Below, one piece after another: positions 21,743-35,030 of a stretch of 64,000 nt of DNA; position 1 is the first letter of the stretch; each line of letters begins with the position of its first letter. The notes below the pieces were generated by a model, which was given only the letters and a program-made list of their open reading frames with translations, had not been told where the DNA came from and made no database searches. This DNA comes from Amoebophrya sp. A120 (Eukaryota; Sar; Dinophyceae; Syndiniales; Amoebophryaceae), in assembly GCA_905178155.1 (NCBI GenBank), contig CAJINV010000024.1:75494-139493 (forward strand), in the 5' to 3' direction. The translations under genes and the position numbers were made by a program.

Positions 21743-22576
21743 TTACGTCGCCTTCTCTTTCCGCGCAAGCGTCATGTGCACGCCGCGCTTTCGGACATCG
21801 GCAGACGCGGGCAGTTTTCCGCCGTAAACCAACGGCGCGACGTAGTGGTGGTAGATGTCTTCCACCACTCCCCGAAACATTTTCAGTGCTCGCTTGCGCA
21901 TTTTCTCGTCGGGCTTTGGTTCCCCCTCGTCTACTGCATGCAGCAGCCCGTCCGGCGAGCATGTTTTTGGTCTGTCGATGGACAAACGCGAGAGCCCGGC
22001 CACCAAATTGCTCATCTCTCTGGTACGGCAGTTGCGGGTGAGTTTTTCATCGACCTCCCACTTATCCCCGGCCCCGCGGCGCTGCACGCAGGCCGCTTCG
22101 CCGTGCCCTGGATCTGGGCACAACACGACCTGGCGGTGGCCCTCTGGTGAACAGAACTCGGCCTCCAGGACATAATGCTCTCCTTCAACCCGTATCTCGC
22201 AGGGTGAGAGCCCGTAGAGCCCCACGCCGTTCGTAATGGCGCGCTCGGTTCCCGCATCGGCTGCTTTCCGCTGCACCTCCTCTGTGATTACGTCCACGAG
22301 GTGCGACCAGATCCCCGGTTCGCACGAGGTAGGGACCACCATCGTCATATTGTGGGACTGCTGAAGATCAGTTTCCGACAAACTGCAGCACGAAGGCTGC
22401 CGCTTTCCGAAAGTGGTACAATGGCGCGCAGCCGCAGCTCCGTTACTGAGGCAGTAGTGCGCCATACTGGATGTGGATGCGGTTTGTGGGCCGTGGTCTT
22501 GCTGCACCCGTATGTGGCTTGTCTCGCTTTCAGGAGTCCGTGCGGCCGAATCGGTACCAAGACTCAGATTTCGCAT
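21743..22576 (-). CDS. W: small protein of unknown function
   Basis: An open frame of 278 codons from an ATG at 22574-22576 to TAA at 21743-21745. The frame stays open upstream as far as about 22690, so a further 5' exon is possible. The composition is protein-like, with many charged residues and seven or more Cys. The stretch MTMVVPTSCEP resembles the opening of exon 2 in the F family (MTMVRETCNP), but I find no further similarity. There is no clear signal peptide or membrane segment. Y lies immediately upstream; splicing of W onto Y cannot be excluded, but Y closes cleanly on its own. Confidence 0.5.
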   Translation of the reverse strand: MRNLSLGTDSAARTPESETSHIRVQQDHGPQTASTSSMAHYCLSNGAAAARHCTTFGKRQPSCCSLSETDLQQSHNMTMVVPTSCEPGIWSHLVDVITEEVQRKAADAGTERAITNGVGLYGLSPCEIRVEGEHYVLEAEFCSPEGHRQVVLCPDPGHGEAACVQRRGAGDKWEVDEKLTRNCRTREMSNLVAGLSRLSIDRPKTCSPDGLLHAVDEGEPKPDEKMRKRALKMFRGVVEDIYHHYVAPLVYGGKLPASADVRKRGVHMTLARKEKAT

Positions 22577-22835
22577 GGCGGGGTATCGAAATGAAACACC
22601 GTTTCCTCTCGCGGAATCATTCAAAGCCGAATCGGAAAAATTTTTCGGGTCGTGCCTGGTCTGGCTAGATGAACATTCTTCGGAAGATAGAAGTTAATGC
22701 AAAAGACAATTCTTGGCCAAAGAAGTACGATGCACATGCATGTGCAAACAAGAAGGTCTTCAATGCAAAACTAGGTCCAGCAACTTGGTTCACAGAGCCG
22801 GCTTTAAAATCCGCGGGAAACAGCACACAATTATT

Positions 22836-25800
22836 TCATTTGAATACGGACCCAAGACCGTGCATTGCGGTAATCTGCGTCTGCGCCATTGCGAACGCGG
22901 CGATGACAGCCAGAAGTGCTACAGCGGCAAGGAACTTTTGCGGCGCCGCCCGTCTTTCCCACAGCCCTGCGAAATTCTGCGCGACCAGGTCTTTGATCTC
23001 TTGAAACTGTCCACGCCGAATGATTTGCGCCGGTGGCTCGTGGGTGATAAGGCACGTTTCTTCCGTCGGAGCAGCTTCCGCGGCCGGGGCTACAGGCAGA
23101 CCAGGCGCAGGCTCGCTCTGGGTCTGAGCATCAATGCGAGTGGACAGCCCAGACGAACCTGGGGCAGCTGAATCACTTTGCGTTTCGGCGTCAATACAGT
23201 GCGGTGACCCAGGCGCAGCTAGTGCGAGTTCGCTCTGGGTCTCTGCGTCAATGCCCGTAGCTGTTGGCTCGCTCTGGGTATGTGCATGGACGCAGTGCGG
23301 AGCGTGGGTGCGCGAGCGTCGCTGTACAACCTCTTCCTTCGGCAGAGGTGGACCTGCAGGCAAGCCATACCGTCCTAGTACGGTGTCCCGTGTCAGGCCG
23401 CGTCTTTTTACTTTTTTCTCCCGAACGTCGTCGTGCTGACCACGATGTTGCCGCACTGAAAGCCTCCGCTGCCCAGATTCACTGCTTGTGGCGGCCGATC
23501 CAGTCCGCGTCGCGCGCGCCGATGGCCGTCGTGGTGGCGAAGGGGAGCGGGGGGCAGGCAATCCAGCCCGCGTCACGCGCGCCGATGGCCGTGGTGGTGG
23601 CGAAGGGGAGCGGGGCCGCCCGGAGAGCGGGGCCGCCGGGATCGGGAGGCGCAGAGGGGGAAAGGGGAGGCGGACCTTTTCTGGCAGATCGATTAGACGT
23701 GAAGACGGGCTGGTCGAGGCCACGCGACGAGCAGGCAAGTCCTCGTCTGAAGTGCCCGATCTAGGAGTGGACTTCCGAGCGGCCGTTCGGCTACGACGGT
23801 ACACCGGCCCAGTCCATAGCGACTGGTCCCGCAAGAGCTGTTGCATCCAGTCCTCAGACCCCGAAGAATCAGCATCACTGCTGTCGCCGTCGTGCCCACC
23901 GTCGGAGCGAAAAGGGTGACCACCTGCAAAGGCATTTTATATCATTGTCACTGCCTCACCACTGCACTATGTTGAATTAGGTCCTACAATCTAATAGCAT
24001 TTTTCCATCTCGGCCGGGGAACGTGGTGTACCAACCAGATATTCACGACAAGACACCACGGGCTGGCAGAGATCATGCATTGGTCAATAAACTTCCCACG
24101 ACATACAACAAAGATCAGCGAAAGTGTCAGTTCTTACCTCGGCAAAACTGCCCAGGCTTCAGCGGAAAGCGAACCAACTCTAGTTCGGCTTTGTAGACAG
24201 GGAAAGGTGGATTTGGATATGGGGCCTCGTCTTCTGCTCCTGCTTGCTCCTCATCAAAAGGCCTCCACCCGGGCCTCAGGCGCGTCGGCAGAGTGCTCCT
24301 CAGCAAAACTTCCACAAGCAATCGCCCCTGGTCTCGGAAAGCAAAAGTACCGGAGAGGTACTCGTACTCCTTTCCGCGCTGCTCGCGCAAGACTTCTCCC
24401 CGCTTCTCTGCTTCAATGACTCGGCGTAGATCACGTCGCGAGACTTCTTCCCACGAAAGGTCCTGCTCCTGCTGACCGGGAGCTACTTGGTCGCGCAACC
24501 TGTCCCACCGTTTCCAAAGTTTCCCACGTCTAGGGCCGTTGCTGCCATGCTGGGGTTCACGAACCTCCTCCCACAGCAACACCCGAAAAGCATCTGCCGG
24601 TTTGCTTCTCAATATCTTCACGTGGTCAGACCACGCGGTCATACCACGTGACAAGACCAGGTCTGCCCAAACCTCGCCGCCCGTGCGGTTGGCATGCTGG
24701 ACGTACCCTTCCAACGCGGCCGCACACCGCTTCTGCAGGTCCCCTACGGTGTCGTCACGCAGAACTGGAAACGCTCGGGACACCTCCATCATGGGGCCAT
24801 TCGCATGCAGCTGCGTTTTCAGGGTCGCGTAGAAAAGCTTGCCGTTTTCTCGATGAGGAAGGTCCAGCCGGACTGTAGATGTTTTCGGAGAAGAAATTAT
24901 ACACATGACGAGTACTATAGGTACAAACTGATATTTAGTTCCCAGACTCGAGAACGAAATACAATTGGTGCTAGTAATTCTAATTCAAAACATGCCTGTT
25001 GTAATGCAAATCTGGCGGCATTTGGAGATTCGTGAGAACAGAGCAGGAATTATCCACACGTCCAGAAAGAACGCGGATAACGTTTTGGAAACCTTTTATG
25101 CAAAAACTTACACAAAACCCAAACAATGATGGTACCAGGTGGGGTGCAAACATCTGCCGCGTCTCGAAACGCCTCGTCGATGTATATCGCCGGAAAGACA
25201 AAACGCTTCCCTGGAGCTCTGTACGCATTTTCATACGCCGTCGAGTACATGACGTGGAGCAACCGACAATAGCGACTCTTCTTCTCGTCAAGGGAGGCTG
25301 CGTCTCCGGGGAGGTAGGTTTTTTCCCACTTTTCGATTTCAGCTGCGGGGTTTTAGATCATCATGAAATGTTTATCGAAAAGAATTGAGGCGGCTGCAGC
25401 ATGGGGCCTGGCCGTCTATGTTGGGTACCGACCTACTTGCCCAAGCACGAAAACTCAAAAAAAATTGAAGTTGACGTGTCTACAGTGCACGCGGAGCAAC
25501 TGAAGCAGGGCTACTTGTCAAGGGTGTCCGAATGCGAGAAAAATGGCGCCTCGCAAAGAAATCTACGCTAATATTTTTTTCCAAAATATATTTATACCGA
25601 CGCAGGCTGGTATCAGAACCATCTGTCTGGTTTCCACATAGATGTGCTGGTCTGGGCCCGTGTCGAAACCAAAGATCATCTCGGTGCAGCGGGCGACGCG
25701 GTTCTTCCACTCGTCCATCGGAAGTTCTTGTTGTCACACGGAAAGCTCCCGCCTGACACCACTCATTTCACTTTTGCTGATCGGAGACATTCTTAAATTA

Positions 25801-28023
25801 CACCGCATTCCATCTTCCACAGTGCTGTGGCGAGGATCAATATATTTATATTCCTAAAGTTTGGTGTTGTTCGCAATGCAAACCCCGTCTCTTTTCCTCA
25901 TGAGCGCGGCTCTCGGTTGATTAGCTTTAGCCGTATTATCAGGCGCGTATCATCTTGTACAGCTGCATTCGTTTGGGTATGGGAGTGACAAACAATAGAT
26001 GGCGTCCCAGCGGGTACATTTTTCCGTGTGATAAATATGCGAGATAAGCAATTTCCCGGAGCACCTTTGTCGGACTGAATCCTTGGGCGTGGGTGAACCC
26101 TCCATTGTGCAAGGGCAAGTCCTGAAGGCGGGGACCCAGTTTGAAAATCAAGTGTCGCAAAATGTGTTCCGCGTCTATATCGTATCTGCCGCTCCGCCTG
26201 CGGATGTGGTTCATAAAGGACAAGAAAAAATTGTCGTACAGGTTTGTGCCGAGCTCCTGTTGCAGGTGCTCCAAAGATGCGTTGGCTCTAGCGTGCGTCT
26301 TCTTCTGTTGTTCCTCGGATTCGGTACTAGATGAACTACTGCTAGAACTGGTGGACGCGGAGCCAGAGTCTTCTTCATCACCGGACACCTCCGCAAGCTC
26401 CTCTGCGTCGAGCTCATCTGTTTTAGGCTCTGAAAAGCTAATCTGCACGCTGCTGGCGTCCAATTTCTTTTCAGGAATTTCACGGTAACCCCCGATTGTC
26501 AATACGTCCGCTCGCTGCTCCCATTTTGTTTTGTCTGTAGAGTGTAGCCGAAGCCTGCTACCGCTCCGAACGGAGGGAGGGTCGAGCACCAGCGCCTTCT
26601 TCGCCCCGTCGCTTCCGGGCGATTTTGTTCGAGATCGCCGCGCGGCCCTGCCAGAGTCGCGCTGGCTGACATTACTTAAGGTGGCTTTACTAGCACCACT
26701 GCGACCGGAAGACATTCCTGTCCTTGGCGGGCCTCCCGAACTGCGGCCCGCGGTCCCTGTACTTCCTTGGGCTGCCTTTGGGAAAAGGGAGGCTGGAGGC
26801 TTGGTCAGCTGCCCAACCACCATGGTGGGGGCATTAGCAGTCTCCGCTGGTGTAGTGAGAGCTCGTTCCCGATTAAGAATGTCGGTTGTGCCGGCGAACA
26901 TTTCTGCGATGCTTCCAATCGTGTCTCTTTCAGCTGCGACGCGCCCGCCAACATCCTCTGACGCAGGGGATTTCCTCCACGCCAAGATATTTTCAAACAC
27001 GGCAGCAACGTGCATAGCCACGCCTCCGCCGATAGTGCCTTGTACACTCTCACCCGCGAGTCGCGCAAGCTGCTGAAGCAGGACACCGGCGACAAAAATT
27101 TGTCCGGAAGAAAGCTCTGCCTCGCAGCGTTTCCAGGTTGCAATCGTCAAAACGCCATCGTTTCTAGCACCGCGGGCAATCAGCGCCAGCTGTTTTCGTA
27201 TTTCAGCCAATATGTCAGATCATGAGCAGTACTACTACACGCAAACAATTAGAAAGCCCATGTCCTTGTTTTCCCCATTATATCAACTTGGTGCTTACGA
27301 GGAACTAGTGCTGACAACATGGAGACATCACCAAACAAAAAATCTCCTAACACTGTAAAACCATAGGCCTACTCCTCGCCTCCGTAGCCATATACATGAG
27401 TCTGGGTCTACGATATACTGCGTAATTCTGAAAAAAGACGTGCAAAGCTGCAGGCCCGAGAAAATAAAATCGGATGATACCTGGCTCGCATCCTGCTCTT
27501 CCTGCTCCTTTGACGACAGTGTCTTCCCTGCAAATCGGTCCAGCCCACGAACGAACAGGTAGCTGTCCGCGAATAGGAGCCCCAGCCTCGGCGCTGCGTT
27601 CGCAACGGCCATTCGGAGGGTTTCTCCAAAGTCAAGCCTCTGCTGCCTTCGTGTCAGCTGTTCTTTGTTCCACCATCCTACCGCTGATCCAGGTTTATCA
27701 CTCCCAAGTACCACGACGCCCAAAAAGGTGAGCGATGCATTCCCTTCAGGTCCCTGGCGCCGTCCGGCTGTGGTCGATGGCGACGCAACGTCGCGACTAC
27801 CCGTCCCTGTCCCACCACGGGATGTCTTTGTTGGAGGCTTTCTTTTCACATCTGCGGGCCCCGGTTTTCTCTTGCCCCCAGGCTGATCACCATCGTCATC
27901 ATCGCCGGGCGGAAAAAAGTCGCCTCTGCCATCATTACCACTTCCTGGCGGCGGATGGCCTGTATCGATTGCATAATTGGTATCCATCTTAGCCGTCTTG
28001 TCCTGCCGAAGACGAGATTCCAT
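22836..28023 (-). CDS. Y: large unknown protein with a C-terminal membrane segment
   Basis: Six exons, 28023-27481, 27189-26136, 25726-25598, 25342-25136, 24872-24138 and 23923-22836, total 3756 nt (1252 codons). Introns have GT and AG ends. The N-terminal 180 residues are Gly/Pro/Asp-rich, followed by a helical-looking part (QIFVAGVLLQQLARLAGE) and an acidic Ser-rich stretch. A block at about residues 490-645 (HILRHLIFKL, CTEMIFGFD, MVLIPAC, RYCRLLHVMY) is shared with X at matching intron positions. Exon 6 contains Arg/Ser/Pro-rich repeats, four DAETQSE-like repeats, and near the C-terminus the hydrophobic FLAAVALLAVIAAFAMA. That arrangement suggests a tail-anchored protein. The ATG start at 28023 is the first in frame. 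I do not recognise the family. Confidence 0.72.
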
Positions 28024-28142
28024 GTGATGCCATTCATCATAGCATACGTAGATTTACCTCCCGGCAAATAGAAGTCACATTCTTTGCCATTTCTGCCCTA
28101 CAAGTCCCGTTTATTGCAGGCAGCCGCAAGTTGATCCTTTGT

Positions 28143-30274
28143 CTAAATGAAAAGTAGAGTCAAGCTAGAACTACAAGTACCTGGACGCGGCGGCGTGCCA
28201 AACCCAAGTCGAAGGCCCAAGTTGGCGGGCAGAGCAGGGCCGGCTTGGATGCTCAGTGTTTGGAATGCTTCGCTTATCCCACTGTGGATGATGCCCATAC
28301 TAATTACGTTGCCGGCCAATGTATTCGTAATAGCTGGCTCGAAGAACGAAAAGTGGTGCATGGTGTTGTTGATTCGAGGATCAGGCTCAGGTGCCGCGAT
28401 CTGTCCTCCTGGTTGCAGAGAATGCTCTGCGAGACTCTCAAAGCGCGCTCTTGTAAGACTGCCATTCTCCGGAAGCGGTGTGTATCCCGGAAGCCGATCA
28501 GCGTTTTCCTTATACGCACGAAGCGCGCCGAGCACTGGCCAAAACGCATGTTTAAGTCTGCGGCCCATGAAAACCGGAAAGGTTGGCGCGACAACCAAAA
28601 AGTCCGGCTCTCTACCAGCTGTTCGAGGACGTGTACGGCCACCGCCCCATGTTGAGACACCAAGCTGCACAAACTTTGCGTACGACGCTGTAGCATCAGG
28701 ACCTGACGTTTTTGTTTTTCGTCATTGAGCGCGTGCAGTCGCAACTTCGTACAGTGCCAGACTAGGACGGACCGCGACTTTGAGATCTAGCAGGACAGGA
28801 CAGGAGTTAGGTGGTGATTGGCGGAGCCTCTTACTCAGTCCCTCGATAGACAGGAGCGGGCTTACATCTGTTCGCAGCCTGGCACACGACTAGGAAAGAG
28901 CAGCGTGGACGCCTCTCTGGCCTGAACAAAAGCCGGAACCCTAAACCCGTTTATGTACTGGGTCGTCTTACAAGGACGGTACTTATTCGTGCACAGATAT
29001 TCAGGACGGTGCTTATTCGTGCAAACGAGCGAGCTGCCCATCTTCCAAAAATGACCAACCACCCAGACAAGCGCAACATAGTACTCTCGCGAAATACACA
29101 AGATCATAGTTCTACCTGGCATCTCCCTGCAGTCATTTTTTGCATGGTCCAATTGCGTCCTCACGAAGAAATCGTCGTCGAGCATATCCTTTCCGCGATT
29201 TCTCTGGTACACAACTACGCCCTGGTCGGCGCCACCGCTCGGGCCGTCTTTGCCGACGTACATCACATACATCAAGCGACAATACCGCTCTCTCTTTTTT
29301 CTTGCTTGCTCCGCTGGTGAGTCAGCTTCCGTAAACTCCAACATCTCTGTGCGTTTCCACATTTCAAACTGCCTCGGATCTGCCGCTTGAGCTTCCCCTG
29401 TGATGCATTGATGTGTACAGAAAAAATCAAAATTCAGAACTATGGGCTCTAGAACCACCAAACAATATCAATATGAATATCGGTGTATTAAAGACCTGCA
29501 GATAATTGCTACCGTAGGGAAACGACCCGAATAGACGGATTTTTTCCCAGATTTCATGTAACATGATCAGCTTCGTGAAGTTAACAAGATCGCAAAAGAT
29601 AGAAGCAAGCAGCGCTGGTTGATGTGACTGTGAATCTGAAAATAAACGTCAACTTGCGCTAAACAATAAAGCTGAAAATCAATTATACGCATGCAGGCAG
29701 GGAGCAAAATCATCTGTGGCGATTCAATGAGAATGCTCTCGTCGAATCTAAAAACCATCTGGTGGCATGTTGTCAGGGCTGCCTTCCATGTCTGATGATC
29801 CGATAATCCACGCAAGCGCAGGATGTGTCGGAGCACCCGTTCCGGTTGCACATCAAGCCCATTGCCCCAAGGAACCAGGGCGTTCTCGATGCTCTGTCCC
29901 TGCAGCAACGCCAATTCGCGGCCCAAGATCTCGAACAAATCGGCCATAACTCTGTCGGATTCAGTAGTAGAGAGGCCCAAGCCATTATGGTTGCGAGAAG
30001 CCCGCAGGGTCCCTTTCCTCAGCTCCTCGAAAGCATTCATGTAGATTTCGCAATTTTCACACTTCCCACAATGATTCCTCCGTGCAGTAAGTCTCCAAGA
30101 TGATGCCGCGCTGGCCGATCCTCCCGCGGACTGTGGACCGCTACCATGAGCCGAAGACAGCGCACGCGCAAGTACACAAGTTAGCACCAAAGAAACCAAA
30201 ATGGAACACACCGATAGGGGCCGCAAGAGGCCACCAACGGAGGCGCGCCGATGCCGATAACGAGAAGACGTCAT
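28143..30274 (-). CDS. X: unknown secreted or membrane protein related to Y
   Basis: Three exons, 30274-29689, 29397-29116 and 28702-28143, total 1428 nt (476 codons) and end in TAG. Introns have GT and AG ends (GTATAATT...CACAG, GTAGAAC...GTCAG). After a basic start the N-terminus has SILVSLVLTCVLARA, a signal peptide or signal anchor, then CGKCENC. Residues about 130-300 match Y: ERVLRHILRL, CHQMVFRFD, MILLPAC, RYCRLMYVMY. The first and second introns fall at the same places as in Y. The C-terminal 185 residues have no obvious partner in Y. The second intron holds two copies of CTTATTCGTGCA near 28979 and 29008. Function unknown. Confidence 0.75.
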
Positions 30275-31614
30275 ATTCCAAACAGGGACGGCTCAACGCG
30301 GTCTCACGATGTCTAGATCTACCTGCTAGTGCTATTTACTTATGGAAACCAGATCCGCAAGGAATAGACAACTACGAAAGCCTATCAAAATCTCGCGAAA
30401 GCCAAAGCCTTGGCTGTATTTTTAACGAAAACCCTAGCAGCAGTATTGATCAAATTCAAATCTGAAAATAGGTTAATACATTAGATTACCTACCCCGCCT
30501 GCGGTTCCGATCAAAAGAAAATACTGCACAGGGCAGTTGAGGTTGTAAAAACTTTGTTGCTCCTTGAAAATTCCCGGATGATTACTTAGCCATTGATCTT
30601 GACGAGACACGCTTCTCCTGCATTGAAATTTCATAGAAAGACAGGAACTCATCTTTTTGAAAGCCTTTCAATGCATACAGTATGTGAGAACATCCATGTG
30701 CTTCGTTCGGATTTCAATTTTCTTCTAAGATCAATGAGCGTCCGAGATCCGATTGTCTAATATGCAGGGAGACCAGGTCTTCTTGACTAGGGAGCAACAG
30801 AATGCGGACTAGACCGCGGGAAATGCTCTTGCTCATTTTGATCCTCCATTTGCATTTGTGGGAACCAAATACAAGGTAAACGTAAAACCGAATTTCACCT
30901 TCAATGGCGTCGGTGGTGGAGTGGCTCATACATAAATCGATACAGACTCAAAGGAGCGAAGAGTTTGAATTTCAATTTTGGTCTTTTGAGCTAGCGTGAC
31001 GACGTTATAATCGGAACGTGGATTTCGGATCCTGAATTTGAAACGAACACTGCTCCAAAGCGGCTGCAACAGTGACCTGAGCCCAGCACAGTCGCTCTGC
31101 TTCCTGCAGGCAGTTATCTATATGGCGCTCCATTAAATAAGCCATACGTGATTCAGGCCGACCCGTGCGATCATACAATGCACTCATTCTGCGTGCGCGC
31201 ACAACCACTTCCTTTTGAGGAAATCAATTATGCCCCCTTGGGTGCCATCAACGCTGACGCCAGCCCGGCGGTTGTGGAGCGGAAACAATCGCAATCGAGT
31301 AAAATACGTATCTTCAAATAGGCACGTCGCTGAGGACGGACGACTTCATCATACGGACTTGTTTTTATTATTTGCAATGCTTAATCTGCGACCAGAGTGA
31401 ATATCTTTTACAAGAAAAAGTCAAATTTTGGCAGGCGCAGGTATACGACCACAATATGAATATTTTACAAAAAAAGTTAGTTCTTGTCAAAAAAAAACGT
31501 TCAAAAGGGTGAGCGCTATGGAAATGAATGGCAGCGGCAGCACCCCAAAATTATCCTACAACAATTGTAAAAGGCCGAGTTTGACCTCTGTGACAAGCTG
31601 GCCAAGACCGTAGC
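30275..31614. other. Intergenic region between F2 and X
   Basis: I see no gene, introner element or clear repeat. The sequence is AT-rich compared with the exons. It should contain the 5' region of X and the 3' region of F2. Confidence 0.55.
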
Positions 31615-33628
31615 TTAAAATTCGTCATCGATCCTCGTTGGCCGAAACACGAGGTACCTTTCCGGGTTCTCCGCTAGCATCTTTGGGAACGGCTCTGCCC
31701 GGCGGCCAGGGCGTTTTTGGTACTTGAAGATATTTCGAAGGCGCTTTGCGTGGAAACTTCTCCAATCCCACTGAAATTGGTCATAGGACCAGCGCAGGCT
31801 CTTTCCATCGGAACCTCTGCGCCACTCGCGAGCGAATTGGCGGAACATTTTCCGGAAAAGTGGATACCAATCCTCGTTTAAGGGGTCACGGCTGACAAAC
31901 AGGTTCCGTCTGTAGTCTTCCTGCAACTCCGGACTTAGGCAATAACCTGAAGCAAATTTTTTTTGCTCTGAATGACCCTTACTGCCGCTTAACTTTATGA
32001 TCACGAGCGCTAAAGAACATTCATAGAGTGTGTGGATGTAATCGGACTGCAAATAGAGAGCGCTTCACCTATCAATCGCGGGATGCGAGCTGTGCAGCAA
32101 AACCCGAATGGCGTAATATGAACATGACAGGCACACAAGATTCCACTAGTCGTATGTGTCAAAAAAATACAACACATCAACAGAAACAGAGACAGATTCA
32201 AATTGACCACGGTATAAAACAGCCATCCACCACACTAGACGTACCATGCTTAATCGGAAAACTCAGCGAACTGTAAAGTCTTGACGAGTTCTGGAAGAGC
32301 AGTTCCGTTGCCATACCCAGACGGCACCTCGCTTCCAACACGTTGCGGTGTCGCCGATTCCGCGCCATGTTCACAGGCCTCGCAAAGTCCGCAGGGGCCA
32401 CTGAAGCTGTATCATCCTCCGTCTTCCCATTGTACTGGAAAAATGCATGGGCCACTGGCGGGTTCCAAATTACAACATTTCGGGTCTTCGTGGCGGATTG
32501 TTGACTCTTACTTTGCTTCCGTGGTTTTCCTCTCACAGAATGTTCGTGGAAAAAATCCAGCACTTCTCGAAAAAACGCTTTGTCGCTTTTGTGACATCCA
32601 GTCTTGAGCTTATCAGCGTCATACAGGGCGGGAATTGTCAGAGAAACACTGCCAGACGTCTCGTACACCGTAGCAGGATTGCACGTTTCTCTCACCATGG
32701 TCATGAGAAGTCGTACCTGGGGTAAGTAATATCCAGTTGATGTCAAAATTAAAGGCCCTTGCTGCCGCCTTCGTTGTGCATATCATCAACAGGCTAATAC
32801 ATTATATCGACGTAGCTTCTGCTTTTTCTCCTCCTGATACTAGACGCGTAGATCATAACTTGCCGTCAAAATCAAACGTAGAAGCCACGCCAGTATTTGA
32901 TTTTATATCCTAGTGTGTTTCGAAAAAAAATGCACCCACGAGCATGACTACAAAGTATCTATCTTTAATACGCTCCAGTCCGTTGCGGCCGGCGCAACCC
33001 GTTTCCCGCCCTCTTCTCGCGGTCTCTCGACCTTTTCTTGGAATTTTTGCAAATAGTCTGCTCCCAAATCAACCGTTGTATTCCAGTACTCGTGGGGCAT
33101 CTTTTGGCCCACTCTTTCGCGAAGAACTTCCAAGTACAGGTCTTCGCAACTGTCCGTGCGGCTTTCAAGGGACCTGCCTTCTTCTTGTTGCGCCTGCGCA
33201 GTGGTAGCAATCCTTGCGCCAAGTGCGTCTGCTTGGGATTTCCCCTTGCTCGTTTGCAGAATCGCGGCTGCATCGCTTGTAGACAAGAAACTGAGAATTC
33301 CGTTGTTCTCGTTTAAGAGGCCCGTATGCCCAGAAAGTAGCAGACCAGGTTCAATGTCCTTGATGTCGCCTAAAAGGTTTCTTGTGCGGTGTGACGACTC
33401 GGCGCTACCCCGGCACGCGCTACCCGAGTGCGTTCGTCCGCGTTCGCACTGACCTCCTGCTGATGTCTCCACATGACTGCGCGTCCTCCGGGAAGAGGAG
33501 GACGAGTTGGCTTGCAGCCTATCTTTCTTGTGAGTGTTTTCGTCGTGGACTGGAACTGCTCCCACGCAGGTCAACAACCCACATGCCAGGAGGCCCGACG
33601 GCCCCACGATTTTGCGTAGGACATTCAT
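31615..33628 (-). CDS. F2: secreted-type protein, F family
   Basis: Three exons, 33628-32972, 32716-32245 and 31946-31615, total 1461 nt (487 codons) and end in TAA. Intron ends are GTATTA...CCCCAG and GTACGT...CTTCAG, at the same codons and phases as in F1. The ATG at 33626-33628 begins a good signal peptide (LLACGLLTCVGAVPV). The open frame extends upstream but has no earlier ATG. Conserved blocks are GLLLSGHTGLLNE, GILSFLS, CEDLYLEVLRER, ATDWS, MTMVRETCNP, CHKSDKAFFREVLDFF, WNPPVAHAFF, YCLSPEL, WYPLFRKMFRQF and QWDWRSFHAKRLR. The long low-complexity linker of F1 is much shorter here. Function unknown. Confidence 0.85.
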
Positions 33629-35030
33629 TTTCAGTAGTGAGAGTTGCGTCTTCGCGACGTCCACTTCAGGTTCAGACGGGTCGGACACAAATATATCTCA
33701 ATGCTTCGGAGTGACTTTCTTCTTCATACCGGGCAACGTTTTGATGATGTTCTCTAGCAAAATCTTGAGTGAATTCTAACAATCATGACACAACTGAACC
33801 AATGACGAAATATGCTATAGCTATTCTCTTACCAATTTATTAGGTACCATTATTGATTCGCAAATACACATCATTCAATTTGAGACTCAGCTCCACTTAG
33901 ACGGCAACACGACACACTTCCAAAGAAAATCAAATTCATCTATTACATCGGATCATACAAAATAATGGGTATCTAAAATATGTATTCTGCAAAAGAAGGA
34001 TTATACAGGGTTGTGAACTTCTGGATTGATCTATGTATGCTATCCAGCTAGGTACAAGCTCAGGCGATTTCCGCTAAAATATGGATTCCTTTCCGTATGC
34101 CATAGAAAAATGTCGCTGCTTCCTGGGGACGTTAAAAATGATGAATTGTTGTGCGGTAATTGTTCAGTGTAGCAAAGAGGCCGCTTCCAAAACTTCAATG
34201 ATGTTGATCTTTCCTCCGACCGCACATAGCGATTATTCAATTTCAAGAGCTAGTGTTGGTGCCTCAAACAAATTATTTGAACCATCTTGAATTTGGTCTT
34301 CGAGCGCGCATTCTGGCGTTCTTTTTCAAATAACACGCGAAGATCATACAGCTTGCTCATCCATTTGCACCCGCGAGAAAATGAATAGAATCAGGAAGCA
34401 AATGCGGCGGCCCCCCTGGAGGCGGTTGCTATGATCAGTTTCCATCTCTGTGATGAGTCAACTAGTCCTCGTCTACCACGAATCTTACAATATTTTGTGA
34501 AAGACAATTCAAGTCTCAATCAAAGTACTTGCTTGAGAAAGTCCGTATGGATGTGTGTCTGTACGTACTCCTCGTTCTACCATGAATTCTTGTCGCTGCA
34601 AAAAGATGATGCTGGTATGATGCAGCTGCCGTTCCCGTTTCTTGCGCACAAGTAAGCACTATGATGACACAAGTCCTCCCCGTAACACCCACCTCGGCGA
34701 TGTCAGCTGCAAATACAATTTCTTCTAGAAAAATCCAAGCGGCTGCAGCACGGAGGCGAACTTTCGTTTGATCTCCTCATCGACACGCGGATTGAAGGAC
34801 AGCATGCACAAAAAAACTAGCGAAGACTCACTGCTTGCTTCTCCGGGCTTTTGGAAAGTTCAGCGGGGTCTGAACCGAATACGAATCGTTTCCGTGGTCG
34901 CAGTTACGCATTTGCATAAACGGAACATACAAGTGAGGCGGCATCGAGGAAGCACAACCGTAGCATTGATATCTATGAACTTTCCAACTCAGCCCCCAAA
35001 GAATGCAAGACGTAAATCTTCGGCAACATT
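33629..35030. other. Intergenic region between F3 and F2
   Basis: No gene recognised. Short frames on both strands lack protein-like composition and I see no introner ends or repeats. Confidence 0.55.

Noticed and set aside
27381-27402. CCGTAGCCAT resembling the start of a dinoflagellate spliced leader
   Set aside because: Only about ten bases match, the following bases differ, and the position is in the first intron of Y.
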